Positions 7,847 through 17,272 of a stretch of DNA of 64,000 bases are shown piece by piece. Positions within the stretch are counted from its first letter, which is position 1, and every line of letters begins with the position of its first letter. This stretch comes from Rhodoferax potami. Lineage in GTDB: Bacteria; Pseudomonadota; Gammaproteobacteria; Burkholderiales; Burkholderiaceae_C. Under the pieces are notes generated by a model. That model worked only from the letters and a program-made list of their open reading frames with translations. It had not been told where the DNA came from and made no database searches. Where the stretch lies: NCBI RefSeq assembly GCF_032193805.1, contig NZ_JAVBIK010000001.1:1757001-1821000 (forward strand), given 5' to 3'. A program made the position numbers and the translations under genes.

Positions 7847-10426
7847 ATGGCATCGGTTGCCGACAGCACTACCCCCCAAGGCCTGAGCAGCGCGCAAGCC
7901 GCCCAGTTGCTGGCCACCCACGGCCCCAACGCACTGCCCGGCGCCGGCTCACGGCGCTGGACCGCCATCGCCCGCGAAACGCTGACCGAGCCCATGTTTT
8001 TGCTACTGCTTGGGGCTGCCGTGCTCTACGGCCTGCTGGGCGACTGGCAGGAGGGCGGCGTTCTGCTCGGGCTGGTGGTGATGGTGGTGGCGCTCACGCT
8101 CTACCAGGAGGGCAAAACCGAACACGCCATGCAGGCCCTGCGCCAACTCGCCAGCCCACAGGCCCAGGTGCTACGCGACGGCAAAGCCCAAGCCGTGCCG
8201 GGCAGCACCGTGGTGCCTGGCGATGTACTGGTGCTGGCCGAGGGCGACCGGGTGGCCGCGGATGCCACGCTCTTGAGCGGCAGCGATGTGATGGCGGATG
8301 AGTCCATGCTCAGCGGCGAATCAGTGCCGGTGGAGAAGGCCGCCACCGGGGGCGACGCCGCCCTGTTCGGCGGCACCCTGCTGGTGCGCGGCCACGGGCT
8401 GGCGCGGGTGGAGCACACCGGCGCGGAGTCGGCCATGGGGCGCATCGGCAGCGCCTTGGACGGCTTGGGCCCGGAAGACTCGCCGCTCAAGCAACAAACG
8501 ACCGTGCTGGTCAAACGCCTGGCAGTGGTGGCGTTAGCTGCCAGCTTGCTGCTGTTTCTGGCCAGCGGGCTCCTACATGGCAACTGGACTGCCGCCCTGC
8601 TCTCGGGGATCGCACTGGCCATGGCCTTGCTTCCACAAGAGTTCACCGTCATCTTGACCGTGCTACCGGCATTGGGCGCCTGGCGGCTCGCCAAGCAGCA
8701 GGTGCTGACCCGCCGCCTGGCCGCGATTGAAACCCTAGGGGCGACCTCGGTGCTGTGTGTGGACAAGACTGGCACCCTGACCGAAAACCGTATGCGGGTG
8801 GCCGCCTTGTTTGCCTATGGTGGCACGGCAGCAGATCAAACTCTGGCCCTTCCTGACGGCGAACCCCACGCGCTGCCGGAGGCGTTTCACCGCGTGGCCG
8901 AGTACGCCATTCTGGCCAGTGTGGAGGAGCCGTTTGACCCGATGGAACAGGCCTTCCACCGGCTGGGCGCCCAGACCCTGCAAGACACCGAGCACCTGCA
9001 CCGCGACTGGACCTTGGTGCGCGAATACGGCCTGAGCCCGCAACTGCGCGCCATGTCGCATGTGTGGACGGCCGACGACGGCGATGCCCACATCGTGGCC
9101 GCCAAGGGCGCACCCGAAGCCGTGTTCGACCTGTGCCACCTGCCGCCTGCCGAGTTGGCCCGTGCCCAAGCGGCCGCCGGTGCATTGGCAGATCAAGGGC
9201 TGCGTGTGCTGGGCGTGGCCTCGAGCCGGGTTCCGGGTGCGGCAGGCACCATTACCCTGCCGCGGCAGGAGCACGATTTCGACTTCACCTTGCTCGGCCT
9301 CATCGGGCTGGAAGACCCGCTGCGCTTTGGTATTGCCGACTCGGTGGCGGAGTGTTTGCAGGCAGGTATCCGGGTGGTGATGATCACCGGCGACCACCCG
9401 GGCACGGCCACTGCCATCGCAAAACACGCGGGCATCCTCACCGCAGCCACAAGGCCGGGTAACACGGCGGCCGATGAAGTGCTCAGTGGCGATGACATCG
9501 ACACGCTGGACGACGCAGCCTTGCGCGAGCGCATGCGCCACACCCGGGTGTGTGCCCGGGTAGCGCCGGTACAAAAGCTGCGCATCGTGCAGGCATTGCA
9601 GGCCGAAGGGCAGATCGTGGCCATGACCGGCGACGGTGTGAACGACGCCCCGGCCCTGAAATCGGCCCATGTGGGCATTGCCATGGGGCAACGCGGCACC
9701 GATGTGGCGCGCGAATCAGCTGCCTTGGTGCTGCTGGACGACAACTTTGCGTCGATTACCGCTGCGGTGCGGCTGGGCCGGCGCATTTTCGACAATGTGC
9801 GCAAGTCCATGGCCTATGTGCTCGCGGTGCATGTGCCGATTGCCGGCATGGCGCTGCTGCCGGTGCTGCTGGGTTGGCCCACAGCCCTGTTTCCGCTGCA
9901 CATTGCCTTTCTGGAACTGGTGATCGACCCGGCCTGCTCCATGGTGTTTGAAAACGAACCTGCCGAGAAAAACGGGATGCAACAGCCGCCACGGGATGTG
10001 AAGGCCCCACTACTGAACCGCGGCACGCTCTGGCAGGCACTGGCCCAAGGCGTGGTCGGCCTGCTGGCCGTCATGGGTGCCATGGCTTGGGGCTTGGCCC
10101 ACGCCAGCCCGGAGCATGCGCGCACGCTGGCGTTTGCCACCCTGCTGCTGGTCAACCTGAGCCTGATCTTTATGAACCGCAGCGCAGACCTGAACCCGCG
10201 CGCTTGGCTGCTGCGGCCCAATGGCGTGTTGTGGGGCGTGTGCGCTGTGGCACTGGGCGTGCTGCTGGCCATGGTGTATGTGCCGTGGATACAGCAGCTG
10301 GCCGCATTTGCCGCCCTGAATGCCGAGCAATGGACGGTGTGCGCAGGCTTGGTGGGGCTCACCCTGCTGGCCTGCGCCGGCCTTAAGTGGGCCGGCCGGC
10401 AGCACCCGGCGGCCATGGCCGCGTAA
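7826..10426 (+). CDS. Cation-transporting P-type ATPase
   Basis: P-type ATPase of the P2-like class, 866 aa. The actuator motif is MLSGESVPVEK and the phosphorylation site is DKTGT with Asp at about residue 313. TGDHPGTA and the hinge MTGDGVNDAPALK are present, and about ten membrane helices are predicted. The M4 ion-binding motif reads LLPQEF rather than the PEGL of classical Ca or Mg pumps, so the substrate cannot be named; a bacterial subgroup with PEEFP at this place is similar. No N-terminal metal-binding domain. Starts are ATG 7826 (inside a repeat copy) or ATG 7847. Its stop abuts the stop of the convergent HD-GYP-like gene. Confidence 0.88.
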   Translation: MPISPETMASVADSTTPQGLSSAQAAQLLATHGPNALPGAGSRRWTAIARETLTEPMFLLLLGAAVLYGLLGDWQEGGVLLGLVVMVVALTLYQEGKTEHAMQALRQLASPQAQVLRDGKAQAVPGSTVVPGDVLVLAEGDRVAADATLLSGSDVMADESMLSGESVPVEKAATGGDAALFGGTLLVRGHGLARVEHTGAESAMGRIGSALDGLGPEDSPLKQQTTVLVKRLAVVALAASLLLFLASGLLHGNWTAALLSGIALAMALLPQEFTVILTVLPALGAWRLAKQQVLTRRLAAIETLGATSVLCVDKTGTLTENRMRVAALFAYGGTAADQTLALPDGEPHALPEAFHRVAEYAILASVEEPFDPMEQAFHRLGAQTLQDTEHLHRDWTLVREYGLSPQLRAMSHVWTADDGDAHIVAAKGAPEAVFDLCHLPPAELARAQAAAGALADQGLRVLGVASSRVPGAAGTITLPRQEHDFDFTLLGLIGLEDPLRFGIADSVAECLQAGIRVVMITGDHPGTATAIAKHAGILTAATRPGNTAADEVLSGDDIDTLDDAALRERMRHTRVCARVAPVQKLRIVQALQAEGQIVAMTGDGVNDAPALKSAHVGIAMGQRGTDVARESAALVLLDDNFASITAAVRLGRRIFDNVRKSMAYVLAVHVPIAGMALLPVLLGWPTALFPLHIAFLELVIDPACSMVFENEPAEKNGMQQPPRDVKAPLLNRGTLWQALAQGVVGLLAVMGAMAWGLAHASPEHARTLAFATLLLVNLSLIFMNRSADLNPRAWLLRPNGVLWGVCAVALGVLLAMVYVPWIQQLAAFAALNAEQWTVCAGLVGLTLLACAGLKWAGRQHPAAMAA

Positions 10427-11638
10427 CTAGGCCTTGGGTATGCGGGCGCGGGCCCGCTGCACCCGGTCCGCGCTGACCGAGACCTTCACCGACTGGAAGT
10501 TCAAGGGCGTCACCAGCGCCCAGGCCGGGTCATGGGTGTCCCGGCAGGTGTAGACCGTGACCGGCATGCTGTTTTTGTCCATCACCGGGATCACCCAGGG
10601 CGCATTGGCGCGCGCACCCCGCTGGGCCACGACCGCGGTGTCGCCATTGACCAGCAAGACATAGGTGCCCGGCGGGTAAAAGCCGGTGCTGGTTGCCATG
10701 GCGCCGCCCACGGTGGCAGCTTCGCCCTCGGCCGCCGCGAATATGGATTTGGCGGCGCTGATGGCAGGCATGGGCGTGCGGGATTTGCGGGCGGCCATTT
10801 TGGCCACAAACCCATCGGCAGTCGCCAGCACCCGGCGTGCCATGCGGTTGCGCGGCAGGGCCTCGGGGTGCAGCGGCTTGTGGTGCCAGCGCACCAGGTC
10901 CAGGGTGTCTTCGTCTTCCAGCCCGAGCTTGTGCAGGGTGTCGGCACTCCGGCCCGCATGGTCGGCAATCAGCTGGCGCTGCCACTCGGTGGGTGCTGCG
11001 TTCTGGCGGGAGAGGCTGTCCTGGTCGCGGGCCATGCCGATGTTCTGGGTCAGGGCGGCGTCCAGCAGGCTGCGGCGCACACTGGGGTCCAAGCCCAACT
11101 TGTCAGCGGTGAGCAGGCTGATGGTGCCGGTCAACAGCGCGTGGGTGGAGCAGTAACCCAGGCTGTTGTCACCCAACATTTGGAACAGGCGAAAGAGCGC
11201 ATCGTCCGGGTCCGCTTCCAGCAACTTGAGCACGGTGCGGGCCATGCCGTCCAGCCGGGAAAGCGGGTTGATGGCCAGCCCCCCTTGGTACAAGATGCCG
11301 CGCAGTACATCCTGCAAATCGGGCCAGCCGCCACTCAGTGCGGTGCCCGCCACATAGTCCACCTCGCGGATGCGGGAGGGCATGGGCGCCTGGGCGATGG
11401 TTTGCACATCCACGCCGTCGCGCAGCATCTCGTGCACCATGCGCTCGTAGGCGCGCTGCCAGGCCATGGCGTCGCCCGGCGTGGAGCTGGCGTTGAAGGC
11501 GTGGAGCTTGTCGCGGTGCTGCTCGGAGACAACCGGCTGCCCTTTCTTCAAGAGCAGCTGGCCGGTATCGCTCCAGATGTCGATCGGCAAAGGCCGGCCC
11601 ACTTCCAGCATGGCAATCGGAATGGGCACATATTTCAT
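10427..11638 (-). CDS. HD-GYP-like protein with degenerate active site
   Basis: 403-aa protein. The region from about residue 140 resembles HD-GYP c-di-GMP phosphodiesterases, but key residues are changed. The usual HD pair is replaced (LLDAALTQNIGMARD where LLHDIGK is expected), and the later block reads WHHKPLHPEALPRNRMARR instead of HHE..DG.GYP. An HD-domain histidine in STHALLTG and the helix RRVLATADGFVAKMA are retained. The N-terminal 100 residues (IWSDTGQLLLKKGQPV) match the usual leader domain. It may be a sensor or scaffold rather than an enzyme. Start ATG 11638. Lies 5 bp downstream of alr, same strand. Confidence 0.75.
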   Translation of the reverse strand: MKYVPIPIAMLEVGRPLPIDIWSDTGQLLLKKGQPVVSEQHRDKLHAFNASSTPGDAMAWQRAYERMVHEMLRDGVDVQTIAQAPMPSRIREVDYVAGTALSGGWPDLQDVLRGILYQGGLAINPLSRLDGMARTVLKLLEADPDDALFRLFQMLGDNSLGYCSTHALLTGTISLLTADKLGLDPSVRRSLLDAALTQNIGMARDQDSLSRQNAAPTEWQRQLIADHAGRSADTLHKLGLEDEDTLDLVRWHHKPLHPEALPRNRMARRVLATADGFVAKMAARKSRTPMPAISAAKSIFAAAEGEAATVGGAMATSTGFYPPGTYVLLVNGDTAVVAQRGARANAPWVIPVMDKNSMPVTVYTCRDTHDPAWALVTPLNFQSVKVSVSADRVQRARARIPKA

Positions 11639-11643
11639 GGAGG

Positions 11644-12738
11644 CTAGTCTGCCACGACGACCGGTACCCGCTGCGCGAGCGCGCACATCAATTCATAGCC
11701 CACGGTGCCGGCGGCGGCCGCAATTTCGTCAATCGGCAGCACCGCACCGTTGGCTGCACGCCCCCACAAGGTGACCTCGGAACCCATGCCAGCCTGGGGC
11801 ACCGGGTCGAGGTCGACGGTGATCATGTCCATGCTGACCCGGCCCACGACACGGCTGCGCACCCCGTTGATGAGCACCGGGGTGCCGGTGGGGCAGATGC
11901 GGGGGTAGCCGTCGGCATAGCCGCAAGCCACCACGCCGATACGCATCGGCTTGTCTGCGGTAAAGTTAGAGCCATATCCGACTGTATCGCCCGCCGATAG
12001 TGCGCGGGTAGCTATGATTTTTGCAGCAAGCGTCATGGTGGGCTGCAAGCCCCAGTGGGCGATGTCGTGCTCGGGATAGTCCGGCGCGCTGCCGTAGGTG
12101 GCAATGCCGGCGCGCACCCAGTCCGACACCAGGCCGGAGCCCGAATGCCGCAAGGTGGCCGCACTGTTGCTGACCGTGCGTTCGCCGGGCAGGTCGTCGG
12201 TGGCTTGTTTGAACACCGCCATCTGGCCGGTAATGCCCTTGGGGCCGTCGGCATCGCTGAAGTGGGTCATGAGCGAAATCTCGTCCACCTGCGGCAAGGC
12301 ATTCAGGCGGGTCCACGCAGACCGCACCTGTTCGGGCTGGAAGCCCAAACGGTTCATGCCGGAGTTGACCTTCAAAAACACCCGGTGCGGCTCGTTGGTT
12401 TTGTGGATGGCCAGCATGTCGATCTGCTCCTGGCAGTGCACCGTGTGCCACAGGCCGAGGCGGGAGCACAGCTCCAGGTCGCGCTGCTCAAACACGCCCT
12501 CCAGCAACAGGATGGGCCCGCGCCAGCCCAAGCTCCGCACCCGCTGGGCCTCGTCCAAGTCAAGAAGCGCAATGCCGTCTGCGCCGCGCAATCCGTCAAA
12601 GGCGCGTTCAATGCCGTGCCCGTACGCATTGGCCTTGACCACTGCCCAGATGCGGGCATCCGGCGCCGCGCGGCGGCAAACCTCCAGGTTATGACGCAGG
12701 GCCTGAACATGAATGGTGGCTTGGATAGGACGTGGCAT
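11644..12738 (-). CDS. alr: Alanine racemase
   Basis: PLP enzyme converting L- to D-alanine for peptidoglycan; 364 aa. The PLP lysine is at about residue 35 in [10 protein letters not shown]. Later family blocks are [22 protein letters not shown] and the catalytic-tyrosine block VGYGSNF followed by [16 protein letters not shown] 12738 ([18 protein letters not shown]) is the conserved start. The segment coding [13 protein letters not shown] is highly similar to the dispersed repeat (11975-12025). Divergent from lplT, its usual neighbour in Burkholderiales. Confidence 0.95.
   Translation of the reverse strand: MPRPIQATIHVQALRHNLEVCRRAAPDARIWAVVKANAYGHGIERAFDGLRGADGIALLDLDEAQRVRSLGWRGPILLLEGVFEQRDLELCSRLGLWHTVHCQEQIDMLAIHKTNEPHRVFLKVNSGMNRLGFQPEQVRSAWTRLNALPQVDEISLMTHFSDADGPKGITGQMAVFKQATDDLPGERTVSNSAATLRHSGSGLVSDWVRAGIATYGSAPDYPEHDIAHWGLQPTMTLAAKIIATRALSAGDTVGYGSNFTADKPMRIGVVACGYADGYPRICPTGTPVLINGVRSRVVGRVSMDMITVDLDPVPQAGMGSEVTLWGRAANGAVLPIDEIAAAAGTVGYELMCALAQRVPVVVAD
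11975..12025 (-). repeat. Dispersed repeat-like segment, copy 3 (inside alr)
   Basis: Read on the minus strand: TGCAAAAATCATAGCTACCC, then GCGCACTATCGGCGGGCGAT. This parallels the core ATAGCTgcttGCGCA...GGGCgcTA of other copies. It stays in frame and encodes part of the alanine racemase sequence. Confidence 0.5.
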
Positions 12739-12828
12739 AGAGTGGGTAACAACAAGGGACCGCAATGATTTTGACATTCCACGCCGTGCTATAACCGTCG
12801 CACGCTTGGAGACCCACAACAATATTCC

Positions 12829-12851
12829 GCGCATTAGCCCCGCTAATGCGC
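12829..12851 (+). promoter_or_regulatory. Perfect hairpin in lplT leader
   Basis: GCGCATTAGC and its exact reverse complement GCTAATGCGC are separated by CCC, 13 nt before the lplT ATG. No poly-T follows and no good Shine-Dalgarno site is present, so this is either an operator palindrome or an RNA hairpin acting on translation. Confidence 0.55.
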
Positions 12852-12864
12852 CCAGAACCTACCC

Positions 12865-14148
12865 ATGAAACGCGGCTTCTACACCATCATGTCAGCGCAG
12901 TTCTTCAGCTCGCTGGCCGACAACGCCTTGTTTGTGGGTGCCGTTCAGTTACTGCGCAGCTCCGGCGCACCGGAATGGCAGCAAGCCGCACTGGTTCCCA
13001 TGTTCGCCTTGTTTTACGTGGTGCTGGCGCCCTTTGTGGGCGCATTTGCAGACGCCATGCCCAAAGGCAAGGTCATGTTCATCAGCAACACCATCAAGGT
13101 GGTGGGCTGCCTGTTGATGCTGTTCGGCACGCATCCGCTCATGGCGTACGCCATCGTGGGACTGGGTGCCGCCGCGTACTCGCCCGCCAAATACGGCATC
13201 TTGACCGAGCTGCTGCCAGCTTCCCAATTGGTCAAAGCCAACGGCTGGATTGAAGGCTTGACGATTGCCTCCATCATTCTGGGTGTGTTGCTGGGTGGCC
13301 AATTGGTGAGCCCGATGATCTCCAGCGCGCTGCTGTCGTTTGATTTCCCGTTCATCACCACCAGCATTGATACCGCGCCGGAAGCCGCCATTGGCATCCT
13401 GATTTTTGTGTACCTGGCAGCCGCCTGGTTCAACACCCGCATTCCCGAGACGGGCGTGAGCATGCGGCCCATGCCCAAAAACCTCATGAGCCTGTTGCCT
13501 GACTTCTGGACTTGCAACACCAAGCTCTGGAACGACAAGCTGGGCCAGATCTCGTTGAGCACCACCACCCTGTTCTGGGGCGTGAGCGGCAATTTGCGTT
13601 ACATCGTGCTGGCGTGGGCAGCAGCGGCTTTGGGCTACAGCGTCACCCAAGCCTCGGCCCTGGTGGGCGTGGTGGCTATCGGCACCGCGATCGGTGCCGT
13701 GGCTGCGTCGCTGCGCATGCGGCTGGAACATGCGGTTAATGTGATGCCCTTGGGTATCGGCATGGGCTTGCTGGTCATCCTGCTGAACTTCATCGACAAC
13801 GTGTGGGTAGCAGCACCCTTCCTGATTTTGCTGGGCGGGCTGGGCGGCTTCTTGGTGGTGCCGATGAATGCGCTGCTCCAACACCGTGGGCACAACCTGA
13901 TGGGCGCCGGCCGCTCGATTGCGGTGCAGAACTTCAATGAACAGGCCTGTATTCTGGGCTTGGGCGGGATGTACGCGCTGTCCACCAGCATGGGGCTCTC
14001 TGCCTTCGGCGCCATCAGCGCCTTCGGTATTGTGGTGGCGGGCTTTATGTGGATCATCAAGCGCTGGCATGAGCGCAACGTCCGCGACCATGCCGACGAG
14101 GTCAACCACTTGCTGGACGTAGCCCGCAACGACAACCTGCACGGCTGA
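12865..14148 (+). CDS. lplT: Lysophospholipid transporter LplT
   Basis: Major facilitator family flippase that imports lysophospholipids for re-acylation; inner membrane, 427 aa with about 12 helices. It opens MKRGFYTIMSAQFFSSLADN, and SPAKYGILTELLPASQLVKA is the LplT signature. A partner acyltransferase (Aas) is not visible here. It is divergent from alr, an arrangement familiar in Burkholderiales. The leader holds a perfect 10-bp inverted repeat directly before the gene. Convergent with the diguanylate cyclase gene, 30 bp apart. Confidence 0.92.
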   Translation: MKRGFYTIMSAQFFSSLADNALFVGAVQLLRSSGAPEWQQAALVPMFALFYVVLAPFVGAFADAMPKGKVMFISNTIKVVGCLLMLFGTHPLMAYAIVGLGAAAYSPAKYGILTELLPASQLVKANGWIEGLTIASIILGVLLGGQLVSPMISSALLSFDFPFITTSIDTAPEAAIGILIFVYLAAAWFNTRIPETGVSMRPMPKNLMSLLPDFWTCNTKLWNDKLGQISLSTTTLFWGVSGNLRYIVLAWAAAALGYSVTQASALVGVVAIGTAIGAVAASLRMRLEHAVNVMPLGIGMGLLVILLNFIDNVWVAAPFLILLGGLGGFLVVPMNALLQHRGHNLMGAGRSIAVQNFNEQACILGLGGMYALSTSMGLSAFGAISAFGIVVAGFMWIIKRWHERNVRDHADEVNHLLDVARNDNLHG

Positions 14149-14178
14149 GCCAGGCCGCTGGGCCTCCGGCGGCAGCCG

Positions 14179-15405
14179 CTAGGCTTTGTGCTTGAGCTCT
14201 GAAGCCTCGGGCGCCGCGTATTCCACTTTGTCACGGCCGGTTTGTTTGGCCACATACAGCGCGCGGTCGGCCGCGGCATAAATGGCATCTGCCGTACCGC
14301 GCACTGTGGGTGCCAGCGTGCTGACCCCGAAGCTGGCAGTCACCTGGATGGGCTGGCCCTCAAAATCCACGTCCATGGCGCGTATCGCATCACGCAACTT
14401 GCTGGCGACTTGCATGGCACCTTCGCGCCCGGTGTCCGGCAGCAACACAATGAACTCTTCTCCGCCCATGCGGGCCAATGTATCGGTAACGCGCAGCGAA
14501 TAGCTCAGGCACTGTGCGGTGGCTTTGAGGACCGCATCGCCCCCGGGGTGGCCATAGCGGTCGTTCACACTTTTAAAGAAGTCCAGATCCACCATGATGA
14601 CGGCGGTGTGGCACGGCACCCGCGTAGCGCGCAGCAGCTCCATGTGCGCCAGGCGCATGAACTCGCGGCGGTTGTAGAGGCCGGTGAGCGCGTCGTGATC
14701 GGCCAGAAAAGCCAGCTCCGCCTGCTGGGCCACCAGGTCTGCATTGCTTTTGCTGAGCTGGCGGCGCAGCACCACGGCTCTGGCGTATTGGTTCCAGTTC
14801 ATGATCGAGGCCATGAGCGCCAGCGCCGGGGTGATGAACGCCACGATACGCAAACTCGGGAGCTGCGAACGGTTGATGAATGCGTTCTCCAGCAACACGG
14901 CAAACACCACATAGCTCAAGGAAAAAACCGGCACCGAGATCGCAGGCCGCATCAGCGCCAGCACGCCAAACGTGACACAGATCAGCAAGAAACTCGCCAG
15001 GCCGGCACCTGCGTTGTATTCCAGGTCCAACAGCGTGATGTACGCCCCGAAACTCAGGTATGCCGCGGCAATGAAGATTTGCAGGGTAATTGCACCGGCC
15101 GTAGCCCGCGTGTTGCGCTCCAAAAACATATGGCCCGCCAGCACTGTGACGAGCACGCCCACACAGGCCAACCCCTGGGCGTAGGCCAGGTCATGGGCCC
15201 ACTGCGCCAGCTCGGGCCTGAATTCCGGGGGCGTGAAATGCGCAAAAAACCAGGCCAACGCCGCATGCAGAGGCACCAGAAAAAAGGCGAGGCGCCGGTA
15301 GCGCTTCAAGGACTCGATGGTGGCCTCGCCCTGCACCCGGTCATTCTCAAGCTTGCTCGCGATGAAGCGCGCACGACAGCGGTGATACCAAGGGGAGAAA
15401 AACAA
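14179..15405 (-). CDS. Membrane diguanylate cyclase (GGDEF)
   Basis: 408-aa protein with an N-terminal half of about six membrane helices (LAFFLVPLHAALAWFFA, GLACVGVLVTVLAGHMF and others) and a C-terminal GGDEF domain. The active site reads GGEEF (RMGGEEFIVLLPDTG), an allowed variant. DALTGLYNRREFM marks the domain start and DLDFFKSVNDRYGHPGGD the metal/GTP site. No RXXD inhibitory site is obvious just before GGEEF. The start is TTG 15405 with an AGGAG site 7 nt before it; no ATG is available near. It should make c-di-GMP, which the MshE type found in this window can bind. Confidence 0.88.
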   Translation of the reverse strand: MFFSPWYHRCRARFIASKLENDRVQGEATIESLKRYRRLAFFLVPLHAALAWFFAHFTPPEFRPELAQWAHDLAYAQGLACVGVLVTVLAGHMFLERNTRATAGAITLQIFIAAAYLSFGAYITLLDLEYNAGAGLASFLLICVTFGVLALMRPAISVPVFSLSYVVFAVLLENAFINRSQLPSLRIVAFITPALALMASIMNWNQYARAVVLRRQLSKSNADLVAQQAELAFLADHDALTGLYNRREFMRLAHMELLRATRVPCHTAVIMVDLDFFKSVNDRYGHPGGDAVLKATAQCLSYSLRVTDTLARMGGEEFIVLLPDTGREGAMQVASKLRDAIRAMDVDFEGQPIQVTASFGVSTLAPTVRGTADAIYAAADRALYVAKQTGRDKVEYAAPEASELKHKA

Positions 15406-15505
15406 TCCTGAACTCCTCGTTTTCCAAATCTTCCCAGCAATGCCTGCTCAACACAAGCTTTTGCAAGGAATGCTATGGTGAAGCCCACTTTCTTGGGAGA
15501 TGCGA

Positions 15506-15991
15506 ATGAGCAGTGTGTATGACTTCGAGGCCTTGAACATCCAGGGCCAGCCGATCGGCTTGGGCGATTTCAAAGGCAAAGCGCTATTGATCGTCAACAC
15601 CGCCAGTGCCTGCGGCTTCACACCGCAGTTCGCCGGGCTGGAAGCTTTGCACCAGGAGTACGGCAGCAAGGGGCTGGTAGTGCTGGGTTTCCCGTGCAAC
15701 CAATTCGGCGCACAGGACAAGGGCAGCAATGACGAGATTTCTTCTTTTTGCCAACTCAACTACGGCGTGAGCTTCCCGATGATGGCGAAGATTGAGGTCA
15801 ACGGCGGCGGCGCCCACCCGCTGTACCAGTGGCTGGCCGGAGAAGCACCGGGCCTGCTGGGCACCAAGGCCATCAAATGGAACTTCACCAAATTCCTGGT
15901 GGGTAAAGACGGCAAAGTGCTCAAGCGCTATGCGCCGACCGACACGCCTGCCAGCCTTTCCAAAGACATCGAGGCTGCACTGGCAGCCTGA
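15506..15991 (+). CDS. Glutathione peroxidase (cytosolic)
   Basis: Cys-type glutathione/thioredoxin peroxidase of 161 aa that reduces hydroperoxides. The catalytic residues are visible: Cys in NTASACGFT, Gln in GFPCNQFGAQ, and Trp-Asn in IKWNFTKFLV. There is no signal peptide, unlike the second paralogue at 54604. ATG 15506 is chosen because GGGAG sits 6 nt before it; an ATG two codons upstream is less well spaced. Divergent from the diguanylate cyclase gene and convergent with glcF. Confidence 0.93.
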   Translation: MSSVYDFEALNIQGQPIGLGDFKGKALLIVNTASACGFTPQFAGLEALHQEYGSKGLVVLGFPCNQFGAQDKGSNDEISSFCQLNYGVSFPMMAKIEVNGGGAHPLYQWLAGEAPGLLGTKAIKWNFTKFLVGKDGKVLKRYAPTDTPASLSKDIEAALAA

Positions 15992-16006
15992 GGGCGCGGG
16001 GTCAGC

Positions 16007-17247
16007 TCAAGTCCGGTTGGCAGGCGCCAGAGCCGCGTCCAAGACCTCGATCCAGTGGCGCACGGCGGTGGTGGTGCCACTTTGCAGATGGGTGATACAC
16101 CCGATGTTGGCGCTGATGATGACCTCGTTGTCGGCCGGCGCCAGATGGCCCAGCTTGCGGTCGCGCAGCTGGTAAGAGATCTCGGGGTTCAGCACCGAAT
16201 AGGTACCGGCCGAGCCGCAGCACAGGTGCGACTCATTGCTGGCAACCCGCACCGAAAACCCGAGCTCCGCCATCTGCGACTCGACACCGCCTTTGAGTTT
16301 TTGGCCGTGCTGCAGGGTGCAGGGCGGGTGAAACACCAGCGCCGGGGTACTGACATCCAGCTGGATCAGGGGTTTGAGTCGCGGCAGGCACTCCGGCAAC
16401 AGCTCGCTCAGGTCGCGTGTGAGGGCGCTGATGCGCGCCGCCTTGGCGGCATAGGCAGGGTCATCGCGCAGGATATGGCCGTACTCTCTGACTGTGACAC
16501 CGCAACCGGAAGCGTTCATCACCAGCGCCTCGACGCCATCCAGCACATAGGGCCACCAGGCGTCGATGTTGGCGCGCATTTGCGCCTTGCCGCCGTCTTG
16601 GTCGTTGAGGTGGAATTTGACTGCGCCGCAGCACCCTGCAGCAGGTGCCAGCAAGGGCTGGATACCGGCTGCATCCAGCACCCGGGCCGTGGCGCTGTTG
16701 ATATTGGGCGACATGCTGGGCTGCACGCAACCGGCCAGCATCAACACCTGGCGCGGGTGCTCACGGTCAGGCCATTGGCCGGCATCCTGCGGCGCCGGCA
16801 CTTTGTTTTTCAGGCTTTGGGGCAGCAGCGGGCGCACCAGTTGGCCCAACTTCATGGCCGGGGCGAACAGGGGGAAGGCAGCCCCTCTTTCAGCGCCCAG
16901 CGCAAGGCCTTTTCGCCCGCGGGCCGGGGCACTTTGGCATCCACCAGCTTGCGGCCGATGTCGACCAGATGGCCGTAGTCCACCCCGCTGGGGCAGGTGC
17001 TTTCGCAGTTGCGGCAGGTCAGGCAACGGTCGAGGTGCATCTGGGTGGCGCGCGTGGGCTCCTGGCCTTCCAGCACCTGCTTCATCAGGTAGATGCGGCC
17101 GCGCGGGCCATCGAGCTCATCGCCGAGCAGCTGGTAAGTCGGGCACGTTGCGGTGCAAAAACCGCAATGGACACATTTGCGCAGAATGGCCTCGGCGGCT
17201 TGGCCGTCCGCGGTGTTCTGGTATTCGGGGGCGAGTTGGGTCTGCAT
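16007..17247 (-). pseudogene. glcF: Glycolate oxidase iron-sulfur subunit, frameshifted
   Basis: GlcF carries electrons from glycolate oxidation via two 4Fe-4S clusters. The first frame (17247 to about 16875) has both ferredoxin motifs, CVHCGFCTATCP and CLTCRNCESTCPSG. The second frame, open to 16007, holds the CCG-type domains (GCCGAVKF, LCCGSAGTYS). The frames join at a run of five C on the coding strand (plus 16870-16874): adding one C gives a continuous LKEGLPSPLFAPAMKLG and a protein of about 413 aa, the normal length. So this is either a one-base loss or a homopolymer sequencing error. It lies 25 bp after glcE; glcD is not adjacent. Confidence 0.85.
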
Positions 17248-17272
17248 AAGGTGTGGTGAGTGGCGCCCGGCG

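Noticed and set aside
12771..12795. TTGACA...TATAAC as lplT promoter
   Set aside because: Boxes are only 13 bp apart, too short for a sigma-70 promoter.
14146..14180. GC-rich hairpin between lplT and the cyclase gene as terminator
   Set aside because: Imperfect stem and no T run in either direction.
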